Shown here: positions 18,350 to 27,998 of the stretch, piece by piece
Layout: each line of letters opens with the position of its first letter
Numbering within the stretch: position 1 is the first letter of the stretch
Origin: Mucilaginibacter terrenus
Lineage (GTDB): Bacteria; Bacteroidota; Bacteroidia; Sphingobacteriales; Sphingobacteriaceae
DNA: 64,000 nt
Assembly: GCF_003432065.1 (NCBI RefSeq)
Contig: NZ_QWDE01000003.1
Span: forward strand, 371,157-435,156
Reading direction: 5' to 3'
The notes under the pieces: generated by a model
What the model was told of the DNA's origin: nothing
Database searches by the model: none
What the model saw: only the letters and a program-made list of their open reading frames with translations
Translations under genes and position numbers: made by a program

Positions 18350-20689
18350 TTACCGCCCTTCAGCATACTTCCTGAAGTAACCGCATTCTTTAAGCACTTC
18401 TTTGTAATAGTTTGTTGCTGAGTATTTGCTTTTTAGTTCTTTAAAGCGTTCTCCGGCTTCAGGCATATCGTCCTCCGCTTCATAATTTTCATCATTGGCA
18501 AAGTGCTCATTGTACTGGCGGTTTCGTTCGCATTTGCTCAGCAGGAATACGAGTTTTGCTTTTTGTTCGTTACCCGGAGCGTTGGCCAAAGCTATTTTGT
18601 AATACTTTTCGGCAATGTTGGGCGAGGTAAAGTAATCGCGGTAATCTTTGTCATACAGATCAGGCTGGTAAGCATACCCGGTGAGCTCTGTTTGGAAGAA
18701 CACGCGCGAGTTGCCATAATGCGTGATATTGTAATAAGCGTTACCAAGCTTTAAGGCGGCATTGTACTTGTTTTTTCCGGAGCGAAGATCTTCCTTAAGC
18801 TGCTGTATAACCTGTAAAAACTTTAAGGAGGTGTAGTTTGCGTTGGACTCGTTAGCATCACAATCGTGGCAGTCGTTCAACCTGCTGGTGAACGGATCAG
18901 CGGGTAGTTTACCCAAACCTGCATCTTTGGCTTTTATCATGAACTTTAGCGCAGAGCCAATATCTTCTTTGTAGGTGGCAATTAGCGCCTGGTGGTAATA
19001 CAGCTGCTCGTACTTAACGGGAGAGTACCGGGCCATGGCTTTTTCGAAAGGCGATTTATTTACTTTAAGAAGCTGTTTTTCCAATGAATCAACACTAATA
19101 CTGTCGGTGTAAATGTGCGGTACCTCCTTAAAAAAGTTGGCTTTAACGAACTGGTGTTGTTTAATGTACAGGTTACCAATCTCGTTCTTCATCCATTCGA
19201 TGGCGTTCTGAAACCTTAGTGCTTTAACGGCCGTTTTATTATCACGCAGATTGGCAAGCCAGTTCAGCGGTTCTACGAGGTAGTTCTCTACACCGGCATC
19301 CATATGCTTTGCAGAGCGTACATACAATAAAATGCTGAGCAGCTTGTATTGCGCTGTTACCTCGCTGTTACCAACAGGCAACTCGTTTTTGGCAAGGGCG
19401 TAATATTTTTGCGCACGTTTTACGTCGTAATGTAAGTAGTGGAGGTAGCCCGCCGCCATGTGCCAATAATACGGCTTGCTAATACCTTTAATTGCCGATA
19501 TTGAGTCTACCAGGCGTAAGCCACGGTCGTTTGCCAAACTTTGCTGGCGGGCTTTGATCAAAGCTTTATTGTAGGCAGCTTCCCGCGCGGCAGCGTTCTT
19601 TTCATCGGTTAACTTAACTGAAGCAGGATCGTTATTAAATGGGAATACGGGTTGATAGTCGAGCTTGCTCTCGTCCACTTTGGCGTCGCCGGCTTCCTCT
19701 TCGGCCATGTTTACCAAACGGCTAAGCAGCAGATCCAGCTTTTCCGATCCGGGGTTGATAGCGGCTATCTCTTTAATTGCACGGGCGGCATCGTTATTTA
19801 TACCCAGCAGATGCCAAAGGGTAATGCGTTCTTCGGGTGTTTTAGCCAGTTTAAGTGTTTGGCGCCAGTCCGCTTCTTCCTGCGGGTGAAAGCTCCACTC
19901 GCTGGGTAGGTACATTTGCCAGGTATAGTTGTAGCACAAGCTATAATGATAATTAGCGTGCGCGTAATCCTTTTGGGCATACTCCGCACCTGCCAGATAA
20001 CCAAGTGTACGGTAATACAACAAATTGCGCGGAAACTCTTTCTCGTACTTGTAAAACGCCGGTTTTACGCTATTGCCTGTGGTGTCGCTAAAGTATTGGT
20101 TACGCACCAGCTGAAACCACAACCGCTGCCTGATGAATTTGTTTTTAAAGGTTGCCAACGCGCGGTTTATCCGTCCCTCAATATTAGCTGCCGGCTGCTT
20201 ATGTGGCACCTTTTCATACCAGTAATCAACATCCTGCACGGCGTAGCTTTCGCAATCCTTAGAAAGTGGCAGGTAATTAAAAAACGTTTTGCCGCGACCA
20301 TCAAGCCGGGTGGCTACACGTTTATAAAGCGAATCAGCCCTGCGTGTATTAGCCTTAAAAAGCAGGAAGTTGATTTGCGCAGCACTTAACTGCTGGCCAA
20401 GGTACTGCTGCCATTCGGCGACTACCAAGTCGTTATACCTCCTGTTGTTATCGCCTATAGGACCAACATCATAACCATAATACCGATTGTAACCGTCGTA
20501 AAAAAATGGGGTGTAATGCTTATTAACAAAATATTCCGGCGCAAATACCGAGTTGTTATCATCATAATCGATATCTGCACAAGCCCAAACAAGGCCTGCT
20601 CCTGAAATGAACAGGATGCTAAAAATGATCAGCGATAGTGTTGAGGGCGTTTGAAGTAAACGCAGGCGGACCGATGTTAGATAACTCAT
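18350..20689 (-). CDS. Secreted protein of unknown function, helical-repeat rich
   Basis: 779 residues, not recognised as a named family. The N-terminal hydrophobic segment (TLSLIIFSILFISGAGLVWA) followed by Cys looks like a signal peptide, though the lipobox is poor because of a Trp two residues before the Cys. The mature protein is rich in Tyr, Lys and Ala, with TPR-like helical stretches (KAFAYHYSLCYNYTW-type and AEYAQKDYAHANYHYSL) and a CHDCDANESNANYTSLKFLQ segment. Its start lies 71 nt inside the upstream gene in another frame, so the two are translationally linked. An envelope role is the best guess. Confidence 0.7.
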   Translation of the reverse strand: MSYLTSVRLRLLQTPSTLSLIIFSILFISGAGLVWACADIDYDDNNSVFAPEYFVNKHYTPFFYDGYNRYYGYDVGPIGDNNRRYNDLVVAEWQQYLGQQLSAAQINFLLFKANTRRADSLYKRVATRLDGRGKTFFNYLPLSKDCESYAVQDVDYWYEKVPHKQPAANIEGRINRALATFKNKFIRQRLWFQLVRNQYFSDTTGNSVKPAFYKYEKEFPRNLLYYRTLGYLAGAEYAQKDYAHANYHYSLCYNYTWQMYLPSEWSFHPQEEADWRQTLKLAKTPEERITLWHLLGINNDAARAIKEIAAINPGSEKLDLLLSRLVNMAEEEAGDAKVDESKLDYQPVFPFNNDPASVKLTDEKNAAAREAAYNKALIKARQQSLANDRGLRLVDSISAIKGISKPYYWHMAAGYLHYLHYDVKRAQKYYALAKNELPVGNSEVTAQYKLLSILLYVRSAKHMDAGVENYLVEPLNWLANLRDNKTAVKALRFQNAIEWMKNEIGNLYIKQHQFVKANFFKEVPHIYTDSISVDSLEKQLLKVNKSPFEKAMARYSPVKYEQLYYHQALIATYKEDIGSALKFMIKAKDAGLGKLPADPFTSRLNDCHDCDANESNANYTSLKFLQVIQQLKEDLRSGKNKYNAALKLGNAYYNITHYGNSRVFFQTELTGYAYQPDLYDKDYRDYFTSPNIAEKYYKIALANAPGNEQKAKLVFLLSKCERNRQYNEHFANDENYEAEDDMPEAGERFKELKSKYSATNYYKEVLKECGYFRKYAEGR

Positions 20690-21668
20690 AAAATATCAAT
20701 ATCCTGTTTGGCAGCGCCGCTAATTTACCAGATAGTTGCTTAGCAGCTTCTTCCAGGGTGTTCAGGTTAGTTTCTTCAAGCTTAAAAGTATCGTTTTGTT
20801 TTATATAAATGCCTTTAAAAAAAAATGATGTTGTTGCTTTAAAATCATTTTGGCCGACGCGGATGAAGTTAGCGCTCCCCTGCAGATCAGCCCGGGTTAT
20901 TTTAGCATATAAGTTTACAATGCGGCCGGCGCGGCTTTGCACAGTCCAGGAAAAGACGGGGAGCGCTACATCCAACTGCAGCGGATAACTGCCTATGCGT
21001 GCGAGATATCGTGCGGCATCTTTTTCGTTATAAATAGAGTTCGCCTGTATTCCTACGCCTACTTTGCCCATGTTATAAAACATCAGCACGCCGCGGTCTG
21101 CAGGAGGCACACCGGTGCGCTCGCGGTATTTTACCTGGTGCAGCCGAATGGTTACCTGCAGGCTGCAATGCGCATGTTTTTTTAGTGCCTGCAAATAAGT
21201 GAAGTACTTTTCGCGCGTGGCATCTGTCCAGTCGCAGTCTATCTGCACGGCTTTATAATTGATGTGGTTTCGTGAGGCGATAAGCGATATTAAACGCGCA
21301 CTTTTGTAAGCAAGGCTATCCACATTGCTCAACGGTGTTTGAAGAAAAGCCTGATTGGTGATAAACACCACAGGCGTGACATCTATGTTTTTAAGCGAAG
21401 TACTGATGCGAAGTGAAGCATTAGGAATAACTTGTTGACGGCGAGAATCCCACTTGATATCAAAAAACCGCAGGTAGAGGCGGTTATCTGCTGTTCGCTT
21501 AAGCAGATCCTGCTGACCGGAGTTGAGCGCGAAATTAATTCTCCAGTAATAGAACGCTGCTTTAGGAGGACCTTCCTGCCTGCAAGTACAAAACAGCAAG
21601 CAACAAACCGCGATAAAAGCTACCCTGCGAACTAACGATAATGAAACAACAGTCATATCAGCCCGCAA
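20619..21668 (-). CDS. Lipoprotein of unknown function
   Basis: 349 residues. The N-terminal signal ends in a lipobox-like LLFCTC before the first mature residues RQEGPPKAAFYYWRINFAL. Segments such as AVQIDCDWTDATREKYFTYLQALK and RGVLMFYNMGKVG resemble beta-alpha barrels of the glycoside-hydrolase type, but no catalytic pair can be named. The last 71 nt overlap the start of the 779-residue gene, which suggests coupled expression and a shared role at the outer membrane. The true start may be the ATG of MTVVSLS (residue 5) instead of the first one. Confidence 0.7.
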   Translation of the reverse strand: MRADMTVVSLSLVRRVAFIAVCCLLFCTCRQEGPPKAAFYYWRINFALNSGQQDLLKRTADNRLYLRFFDIKWDSRRQQVIPNASLRISTSLKNIDVTPVVFITNQAFLQTPLSNVDSLAYKSARLISLIASRNHINYKAVQIDCDWTDATREKYFTYLQALKKHAHCSLQVTIRLHQVKYRERTGVPPADRGVLMFYNMGKVGVGIQANSIYNEKDAARYLARIGSYPLQLDVALPVFSWTVQSRAGRIVNLYAKITRADLQGSANFIRVGQNDFKATTSFFFKGIYIKQNDTFKLEETNLNTLEEAAKQLSGKLAALPNRILIFYELSNIGPPAFTSNALNTIADHF

Positions 21669-21696
21669 GATAGTAAAGCAAATTTAAGCCAGTGGT

Positions 21697-24087
21697 TTAA
21701 TTCCTTGATCCGCCGCTGCTGGTATCATCGTTGTTGATACCGCGCTGGTTCTTTTTAATACTGCTGTTAAGCTTTCCAAACTTGTAGTTTACACCTACGC
21801 CGAATGTCCTGTAGAAATTGTAGTTGTAAGAATAGTTCGTAAAGTCTTTGGTACGGGTAGAGAAATCGACCTTGAAGAACTCTTTGAAAGGGCTATTAAC
21901 ATACACCGAAACATTCAGCTTCTTGTTCAGGAACTCCTTAGAGCCGTTGAAGCCATAGCCGAACCAGTAGTTATCTGTACCCTGCAACAACACGTAACGG
22001 CTGTCAAAACTGATGTTAAGGCCTACACGATATCCATCGTCAAACTTGTAACTGGCATAGCTGAACACGTGGCCCTGGTAGCCATTGTTCTTGAACAGTT
22101 CGCCTCCGTAATAGCCTTCCAGCCAGATGTGCAGTAATTCGGCATTCATATTCACGTTGAACTTTGGCGTGATAGGATAATTAGTATTGAGGTCCAGCCC
22201 TAGTGTTTTGTTCTTGCCTACGTTTGCATAAGTAGTGGTGGTAACAATACCGTTCACGCTGGATAAGTTTTGTATGGTATTGTTAGCAAATGAATAGCTG
22301 GCACTCAGGTTGAACGATCCTTTCGAGAAGTTGCCGTAACTCAGTTCGAAGTTGTTGTTTACCGAGGGGCGAAGGTTGGGATTACCTGTATTTATGTAAT
22401 TAGGGTTCGACCGATCTGTAAACGGGTTCAACTGGTAAATGCCCGGGCGCTGTATACGCTGCGTAAATCCAAAAGTTAAGCTACTGCTTTTTAAGCTACG
22501 CTGCAGCGAGAACGATGGCACCACGTTGGTGAAGTTTTGATCGAGATTGGTTGAGGTTGATGTAAAATCAGCGTTGATGTTGGTGCGTTCGTAACGAACA
22601 CCGCCCTTCAGGCTCCACTTCGCAAATTTTAATGTATAAGAGTTGTAAATGCTGTATACATCCTGGTGGTAGTTAAAGTCATTGTCTTGGGTAGGGTCCG
22701 GAACATAGGTGTTACTTGTTGCGTCAAATACATCCGTATGAAAACTGCTGAAGCTTTTACGGTTAATGGCCTTACCGCCGGCCTCTATGGTCACTACTTT
22801 CAACGGGTGTATATAGTCAAGCTGAGTCGTGTGCTCTTTAGTTCCTGCCGAGTTAAACTGATTGTAATCTACCGCATTGCCAGGGCTTACCATATTATTG
22901 GTGCCGTTATCATTGTCGCTATACTTGTACGACGCGGTAAGTAACCTGTCTTTATTGCCCTTAAAACCGCGCTGATAATTTACGCCAAAGTCCTTGCCGT
23001 TAAACTTGCCATCGTTATTATTGGTGTTAATGTACTTTGATTGCACACCATTATCGTTCTGTTCGGTGTTGGTGGTACTCTCGCTGTTGTTAGAGTTTTT
23101 ATAATAGTTGAACTGTCCGGTAATGAGATTGAGTGAATCTGCTTCGAAACTTAATTCTGTACTTACATAAGTGTTCTTGCCGCCGTTGCGCCTGCTGCCA
23201 TTCTGCTCAATAAAGGACGGTGTGTTTAAGAAATCCGTCCGGTTATAAAAATCAGCCGAGCGCGGCCGACGCTCTCCCGTGCCGGTAAAACCGCTAAGCC
23301 CGAACTTACCCTGCTTTACGGTTAAGTTAGCGTTAGCGCGGTAACCAAAAACACTATTGTAGTTGCTGTTTAACGATCCGTTGTAACCCTGGTCGGCATT
23401 CTTCTGTGTGATGATATTTATAATACCTGCTAAACCTTCCGCATCATACTTGGCGGGCGGGGTGGTGATAACCTCTATCTTTACAATGTTGGTACCCGGC
23501 ATCGCTTTCAAGATATCCGACGGATTTCGCGCCATAATAGCTGATTCTTTACCGTTCAGCAATATCTTATAGTTGCCGCTGCCACGCAGCTTTATGGCAT
23601 CATTAGCATCTACTGACAGTAAGGGTACTTTGCGGATCATGTCCAGTGCCGACAGGGTTTTACTTTCCGGATCGGCGAGTACATCATAACTCAACCGGTC
23701 TACCTCCTGTTTCATTAGCGGACGGGCAGCTGTAACCGAAACTTCTTTTAATTGCTTGCTGGATGGTGCTATCATCACCTTACCGAGGTTAACGGTTATG
23801 CCGCCTTTTACATCAATTACTTTGGTGGCGTAGCCGATAGATATAAGCGAAAGTTTGTAGGCTTTAGCCGGCAGGTTACTAAGTTCAAAGGAGCCGTCAT
23901 CTTTACTAAGCGTGCTTTTTACCGGGGCATTTGTTGCTGCATCAGAGAGGGCAACAGTTGCATATCCTAAAGGCTTGTTAGCTGCGGAATCTATTACAAT
24001 CCCTTTAATGGTTATTTGCTGTGAAGTTTGGGCAAAAGAGGCTGCACATAATAAACAGCAAATAGCTGCCAGTAAAAGTCTTCTCAT
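21697..24087 (-). CDS. TonB-dependent-receptor-like outer-membrane barrel protein
   Basis: 796 residues. Signal peptide (MRRLLLAAICCLLCAASFAQ), a CarboxypepD_reg-like domain at about 25-110 (TIKGIVIDSAANKPLGYATV), a plug domain at about 115-235 (SALDMIRKVPLLSVD, IKLRGSGNYKILLNGKES, EVITTPPAKYDAEGLAGIINIIT), then a beta-barrel to the C-terminus. This is the outer-membrane beta-barrel class common in Bacteroidota, usually without a SusD partner, and none is present. The substrate is unknown. It stands alone; a TAnnTTTG box at 24116-24123 fits its promoter. Confidence 0.9.
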   Translation of the reverse strand: MRRLLLAAICCLLCAASFAQTSQQITIKGIVIDSAANKPLGYATVALSDAATNAPVKSTLSKDDGSFELSNLPAKAYKLSLISIGYATKVIDVKGGITVNLGKVMIAPSSKQLKEVSVTAARPLMKQEVDRLSYDVLADPESKTLSALDMIRKVPLLSVDANDAIKLRGSGNYKILLNGKESAIMARNPSDILKAMPGTNIVKIEVITTPPAKYDAEGLAGIINIITQKNADQGYNGSLNSNYNSVFGYRANANLTVKQGKFGLSGFTGTGERRPRSADFYNRTDFLNTPSFIEQNGSRRNGGKNTYVSTELSFEADSLNLITGQFNYYKNSNNSESTTNTEQNDNGVQSKYINTNNNDGKFNGKDFGVNYQRGFKGNKDRLLTASYKYSDNDNGTNNMVSPGNAVDYNQFNSAGTKEHTTQLDYIHPLKVVTIEAGGKAINRKSFSSFHTDVFDATSNTYVPDPTQDNDFNYHQDVYSIYNSYTLKFAKWSLKGGVRYERTNINADFTSTSTNLDQNFTNVVPSFSLQRSLKSSSLTFGFTQRIQRPGIYQLNPFTDRSNPNYINTGNPNLRPSVNNNFELSYGNFSKGSFNLSASYSFANNTIQNLSSVNGIVTTTTYANVGKNKTLGLDLNTNYPITPKFNVNMNAELLHIWLEGYYGGELFKNNGYQGHVFSYASYKFDDGYRVGLNISFDSRYVLLQGTDNYWFGYGFNGSKEFLNKKLNVSVYVNSPFKEFFKVDFSTRTKDFTNYSYNYNFYRTFGVGVNYKFGKLNSSIKKNQRGINNDDTSSGGSRN

Positions 24088-24115
24088 TTAATAGATGTTT
24101 AGGTTAAAAGACGCA

Positions 24116-24123
24116 CAAAAATA
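24116..24123 (-). promoter_or_regulatory. Promoter -7 box of the TonB-type receptor gene
   Basis: TATTTTTG on the minus strand, an exact TAnnTTTG, 28 nt before the ATG at 24087. No TTG at the ideal -33 distance. Confidence 0.45.
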
Positions 24124-24205
24124 GCCTTCGTTACACCTAAAAGAAGCATTTAACAATTATTTAACTAAGCTTTTAGGTAACAAGCTTGTTACCATGAACC
24201 AGATG

Positions 24206-24234
24206 TTGTTATTAGCACGTACTTATTATCTTCG
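24206..24234 (+). promoter_or_regulatory. Promoter of the DUF4259-like gene
   Basis: TTG (24206-24208), an 18-nt spacer and TATCTTCG (24227-24234, one mismatch to TAnnTTTG), 27 nt before the ATG at 24262. Confidence 0.45.
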
Positions 24235-24261
24235 AAAACCAATTTATAAATTGCTAAAAGT

Positions 24262-25131
24262 ATGGGTGCCTGGAGTGCTGCAATTTTAGGGAACGATACA
24301 TCCTGCGAAGTTTACGAACGCTTCATAGAACTTTACAATTCAGGTTACGACCCGGGAAGCATTTCTGCAATAGTTTTAAAAGAACAACAAGAAAATCTAG
24401 AATATGATCGTACAAACGTTTGGCTTGCGCTAGCGTTGGCATGCTGGGAGTGCAAAGTGTTAACCGCCCAAATTCTTAAAGAGGTAGAAGTTATTGTAGA
24501 TACTGGCGAGGACATCAGGTACAACGAAGGCCTGGATGCAGGAGCAGGTTTTCTTAAAGAAAGAAAACGAGTATTGGTTAATTTTGTAAAAAAGCTCTCA
24601 GTAGAAAAAAGTAAGCCTCGGCTGAAAAAAAAAGACCCTGTTAAAATAGAAAGTGTTTTTTGCGCCGGAATGTGTTTAACATACCAAAATCAACAGAAAA
24701 AATATATAGGCATATACATTACCAGATCCGAACACTTTAAAAATAAAGGAAGTATCTCATTTTGGCTTTTAAACTTTGAATCAGCTCAACTGCCTTTGAT
24801 GCAAACATTTTTGGAAGCGAGACCGATAGGTTTAAAAGAATTAGGACCCGAATGGACAAGCAGGCGCTACATGGGTCATCACACAGAAATATCCTATACA
24901 AAGGATTCTAAAGCTGCTTTTTTCCAAAATGTACCAGCGTTGCTACATTTGGTAGGAAAACTTCCGGCATACGATGATAGCGTTACAAATAATAGCAAGT
25001 GGCATTATATGGATCTTTATAATCCAGATAGTATTATAACTGAAATAGAACTGATACGTACAGAATGGGCGACGCTTTCGCCAGCGACCTTAACCCTTGG
25101 TAAATTGCTTAAGATAGCCGGCGTAAGTTAA
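24262..25131 (+). CDS. DUF4259-like protein, possible immunity-type protein
   Basis: 289 residues, no signal peptide, so cytoplasmic. The N-terminus (MGAWSAAILGNDTSCEVYERF) resembles the MGAWG...ND opening of DUF4259 proteins. The first 120 residues are helical (ENLEYDRTNVWLALALACWE) and the rest is mixed (ISFWLLNFESAQLP, WHYMDLYNPDSI). Codon use is more AT-rich than the flanking genes. Single proteins with this opening are sometimes found among bacterial immunity genes, but no toxin gene lies next to it. The family assignment is by resemblance only. Confidence 0.5.
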   Translation: MGAWSAAILGNDTSCEVYERFIELYNSGYDPGSISAIVLKEQQENLEYDRTNVWLALALACWECKVLTAQILKEVEVIVDTGEDIRYNEGLDAGAGFLKERKRVLVNFVKKLSVEKSKPRLKKKDPVKIESVFCAGMCLTYQNQQKKYIGIYITRSEHFKNKGSISFWLLNFESAQLPLMQTFLEARPIGLKELGPEWTSRRYMGHHTEISYTKDSKAAFFQNVPALLHLVGKLPAYDDSVTNNSKWHYMDLYNPDSIITEIELIRTEWATLSPATLTLGKLLKIAGVS

Positions 25132-25144
25132 CTGCACAGGCCGG

Positions 25145-25705
25145 TTACTTATTAAACTTAGTCATCGTTAACTCTGTACCTATAGTACAAAAGCTTTTGA
25201 CCATTTCAATAGACCGGTCTATTAGCGCGGGGAGCTCGGGGAGTTCGTCTTTATCAAAACCACTTAACACATAATCCACCTGGCGGCCTTTAGGGTAGTT
25301 GTCACTGATGCCAAAACGCAGGCGCGCATAGTTGTTGTGCCCAAGTGTGGCTTCAATATTTTTTAAACCGTTGTGGCCGGCAGCACTGCCCTTGGGCTTT
25401 AGCCGTAGTGTACCTAATGGTAAAGCCAGGTCGTCCACAATCACCAACACGTTCTCTACAGGTATCTTAAGCTCTTTCATCCAGTGGTTAAGGGCCTTAC
25501 CACTAAGGTTCATGTAAGTTGTTGGCTTAATAAGGCACAGGGTACGGCTTTTATAGTTCACCTCGGTGTAATATGCCAGGCGCATGTTGTAAAACTTTGC
25601 GCTTTCTTGCTTAGCCATTTCGTCCAGCACCATAAAACCAATATTGTGCCGGGTATCGGCATATTCCGGGCCTATATTGCCTAATCCTACAATTAAGTAT
25701 TTCAT
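25145..25705 (-). CDS. pth: Peptidyl-tRNA hydrolase
   Basis: Releases tRNA from stalled peptidyl-tRNA. Counted from MKYLIVGLGN the protein has 186 residues, the usual length. Conserved Asn10 and catalytic His20 (DTRHNIGF), VDDLALPLG and KGSAAGHNGLKNIE are present. The frame stays open for 30 more codons to an ATG at 25795 (MGFKPYFSKYLKK), and a TAnnTTTG box (25809-25816) sits just before that ATG, so a longer N-terminus is possible. The internal start was chosen because the family begins there. Downstream of rplY, as in many bacteria. Confidence 0.93.
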   Translation of the reverse strand: MKYLIVGLGNIGPEYADTRHNIGFMVLDEMAKQESAKFYNMRLAYYTEVNYKSRTLCLIKPTTYMNLSGKALNHWMKELKIPVENVLVIVDDLALPLGTLRLKPKGSAAGHNGLKNIEATLGHNNYARLRFGISDNYPKGRQVDYVLSGFDKDELPELPALIDRSIEMVKSFCTIGTELTMTKFNK

Positions 25706-25949
25706 AACCGGTTCGCCCGCTTGCTTTACTATGGGCCGTGTAGCAGTGGGTGTTTGTTTCTTAAGATATTTACTAAAGTAGGGTTTAAAGCCCATCTTGT
25801 TTTTGCGGCAAAAGTAATGATTTTCTTTCGACTCCCCCTGCCTACTCTCTCCCCGGCTTGGAGAGGGTGCAATCGGCCTGTTTTATTTGTTATTCTCTAA
25901 TGCAGGTCGCCTGTAGTGGATAAAGATTGGCGATTATGGCTACAGGGTA

Positions 25950-25982
25950 AGTAAAAAAAGCGACAGGCATATACCTGTCGCT
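25950..25982 (-). terminator. Intrinsic terminator after rplY
   Basis: AGCGACAGG (25959-25967) pairs with CCTGTCGCT (25974-25982), followed on the minus strand by a T7 run. It separates rplY from pth, so pth must have its own promoter. Confidence 0.85.
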
Positions 25983-25993
25983 CTAATTCCCTT

Positions 25994-26020
25994 AGGTTCC
26001 CCCTTTAGGGGGTTAGGGGG
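25994..26020. repeat. C5/G5 intergenic repeat
   Basis: CCCCCTTTAGGGGG followed by TTAGGGGG. Sequences of the CCCCCTAACCCCCTAAAGGGGG kind are frequent between genes in Bacteroidota. A related CTCTCCCCGGCTTGGAGAG palindrome lies at about 25845-25863. Confidence 0.6.
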
Positions 26021-26023
26021 TAA

Positions 26024-26608
26024 TTATTTCTTACCAGAAGCAGCTTCCTGCTCTGCCTGGCGTAATGCACGTGAAGTAGTTACAGACACAATGGTATCTT
26101 CCTGTGCGTTAGTGATAGTAAGGTTAGGAACCTTAACGTCGCTTACGCGTACAGATTTACCAACTTCCAGTTCGTCAATAGCAACTTCAATGTTGTCCAG
26201 GTGATCTTTTGGCAACGCTTTTACGCGCAGTTTGCGTAACTTTTGTACCAGTTTACCACCAACCTTAACACCAGGAGAAGTACCTGTTAATTTTACAGGG
26301 ATCTCGATAGTTACCGGTTTGTTCTCATCTAACTGTAAGAAGTCGATGTGGATAAGCTGTTCTGTCAACGGATGAAACTGGGCATCCTTAATGATGGCCT
26401 GAGTTGTTGTACCGTCTACTGTGATGTCGATGAATTGAACAACCGGAGTATAAATCACGGCTCTCAAATCAGCTGCGGACACAGAAAAGTGGGTTTGGGT
26501 AGCCCCACCGTAAAGCACTGCAGGCACTAAGCCCTGGTAACGCAGCTCTTTCGCGTCTCTTTTCCCTACGTTCTCTCTTGGAGAACCGCTAATAGCAATT
26601 GATTTCAT
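26024..26608 (-). CDS. rplY: 50S ribosomal protein bL25 (CTC/TL5 type)
   Basis: 194 residues, the long CTC form that binds 5S rRNA. The N-terminal L25 domain is at 1-95 (MKSIAISGSPRENVGKRDAK, LRYQGLVPAVLYGG), followed by the C-terminal TL5-like beta domain (PVTIEIPVKLTGTSPGVKVGG, LEVGKSVRVSDVKVPN). The pair rplY-pth is common. It lies 54 nt downstream of prs in the same direction, so prs and rplY may share a transcript. Confidence 0.96.
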   Translation of the reverse strand: MKSIAISGSPRENVGKRDAKELRYQGLVPAVLYGGATQTHFSVSAADLRAVIYTPVVQFIDITVDGTTTQAIIKDAQFHPLTEQLIHIDFLQLDENKPVTIEIPVKLTGTSPGVKVGGKLVQKLRKLRVKALPKDHLDNIEVAIDELEVGKSVRVSDVKVPNLTITNAQEDTIVSVTTSRALRQAEQEAASGKK

Positions 26609-26662
26609 TATTATTTATTATTCAAAGCCACACCAACACGGTATGGATATTTTTAATCTCTT

Positions 26663-27607
26663 TTAGTCTACCCTGAACAACTGGCTTATAGAACCGTGCT
26701 CATTTACATTCACTATCGCTTTCGCGAAAAGATCAGCGGTAGATAATACCCTTATTTTAGAGCTTTGCTGCTTTAACGGAATGGTATCTGTTACGATAAG
26801 CTCCGTTAAGGCGGAGTTCTCGATAGTTTCGTATGCCTTACCCGATAACACTGGGTGCGTACATACCGCTCTTACCGACTTTGCACCGCGCTCCATGATT
26901 AGGCCAGCTGCTTTAGCCAGTGTACCTGCCGTGTCGCAAATGTCATCTATCAGCACAATGTCCTGACCGGTAACATCACCAATTATGGTCATGCTTTCTA
27001 TCTCGTTTGCCCGCTTTCTGCGTTTATCGCAGATAACAACTTCGGCGTTAAAGAACTTCGCAAAACCACGTGCCCTGTAAGATCCACCCATGTCTGGCGA
27101 AGCAATGGTTAAATTACCTAAGCCAAGGCTTTTTATATATGGAACAAAAATGATAGATGCATCCAGGTGATCTACAGGAACGTCAAAAAACGCCTGTATC
27201 TGCGCTGCGTGCAGGTCCATCGTCATAATACGGTTAATACCCGCAGCCACCAACAGGTTAGCCACCAGTTTAGAACCAATAGCCACTCGTGGCTTATCTT
27301 TCCTGTCCTGCCTTGCCAAACCAAAGTAAGGTATTACTGCTGTAATGTAATGTGCAGATGCACGGCGCGCGGCATCTACCATCATCAGCAGTTCCATAAG
27401 GTTATCTGTTGGCTGGTGAGTGCTCTGTATCAGGAAAACATCGCATCCGCGAATACTTTCGTTAAAATGCGGCTGAAACTCGCCGTCGCTAAAACGTGAA
27501 AGAACTACATCGCCCAGGGGCTGGCCATAAGCATCAGCTATCTTGTCAGATAACTCTTTAGAACCAGAACCTGCAAAAAGCTTAACGGTATTAAACTGTA
27601 AAGGCAT
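26663..27607 (-). CDS. prs: Ribose-phosphate pyrophosphokinase (PRPP synthase)
   Basis: 314 residues, makes PRPP from ribose 5-phosphate and ATP for nucleotide, His and Trp synthesis. It carries the flexible loop motif (YFGLARQDRKDKPR), the metal and active-site His in MTMDLHAAQIQAFFD, and the PRPP-binding loop VLIDDICDTAGTL. Cytoplasmic hexamer in the family. It forms the prs-rplY pair with the next gene. No SD at the ATG. Confidence 0.98.
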   Translation of the reverse strand: MPLQFNTVKLFAGSGSKELSDKIADAYGQPLGDVVLSRFSDGEFQPHFNESIRGCDVFLIQSTHQPTDNLMELLMMVDAARRASAHYITAVIPYFGLARQDRKDKPRVAIGSKLVANLLVAAGINRIMTMDLHAAQIQAFFDVPVDHLDASIIFVPYIKSLGLGNLTIASPDMGGSYRARGFAKFFNAEVVICDKRRKRANEIESMTIIGDVTGQDIVLIDDICDTAGTLAKAAGLIMERGAKSVRAVCTHPVLSGKAYETIENSALTELIVTDTIPLKQQSSKIRVLSTADLFAKAIVNVNEHGSISQLFRVD

Positions 27608-27737
27608 CTTTATTTACGATTTAGATTAAGAGCAATGTTAATCCTTATAATCTCAAACCCCTATAAAAAACTTCGGATTTCTTATTTTCAAGAGGTGCGT
27701 CCTGCATTGAAAATTCGAAATCCGAAATCATTTACTG

Positions 27738-27808
27738 TTGCCCGACCAGGATTCGAACCTAGACAAACGGTACCAAAAACCGTCGTACTACCATTATACT
27801 ATCAGGCA
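27738..27808 (-). tRNA. trnQ: tRNA-Gln (TTG)
   Basis: Cloverleaf on the minus strand: acceptor TGCCTGA with TCGGGCA (one G-U pair), discriminator A, anticodon stem ACGGT/ACCGT around loop TTTTGGT (anticodon TTG), T-arm with GGTTCGAATCC. It lies upstream of prs in the same direction. Confidence 0.95.
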
Positions 27809-27998
27809 ATCTCCTTTGGCTAGCAAGCTCTCCGAAAAGGAATGCAAATATAAGACGATTTTTTACACTTCAAAAGCAAAATGTAAAAAAGTATTGCAGC
27901 CTTGTTTCAAGCGTTAAAAAGTGTTAATGTACCTTAAACATCCTGATACTTTTACTACTTTCGAAACTTCAAAAAACCTATCGTACAGCAAACGAGCT

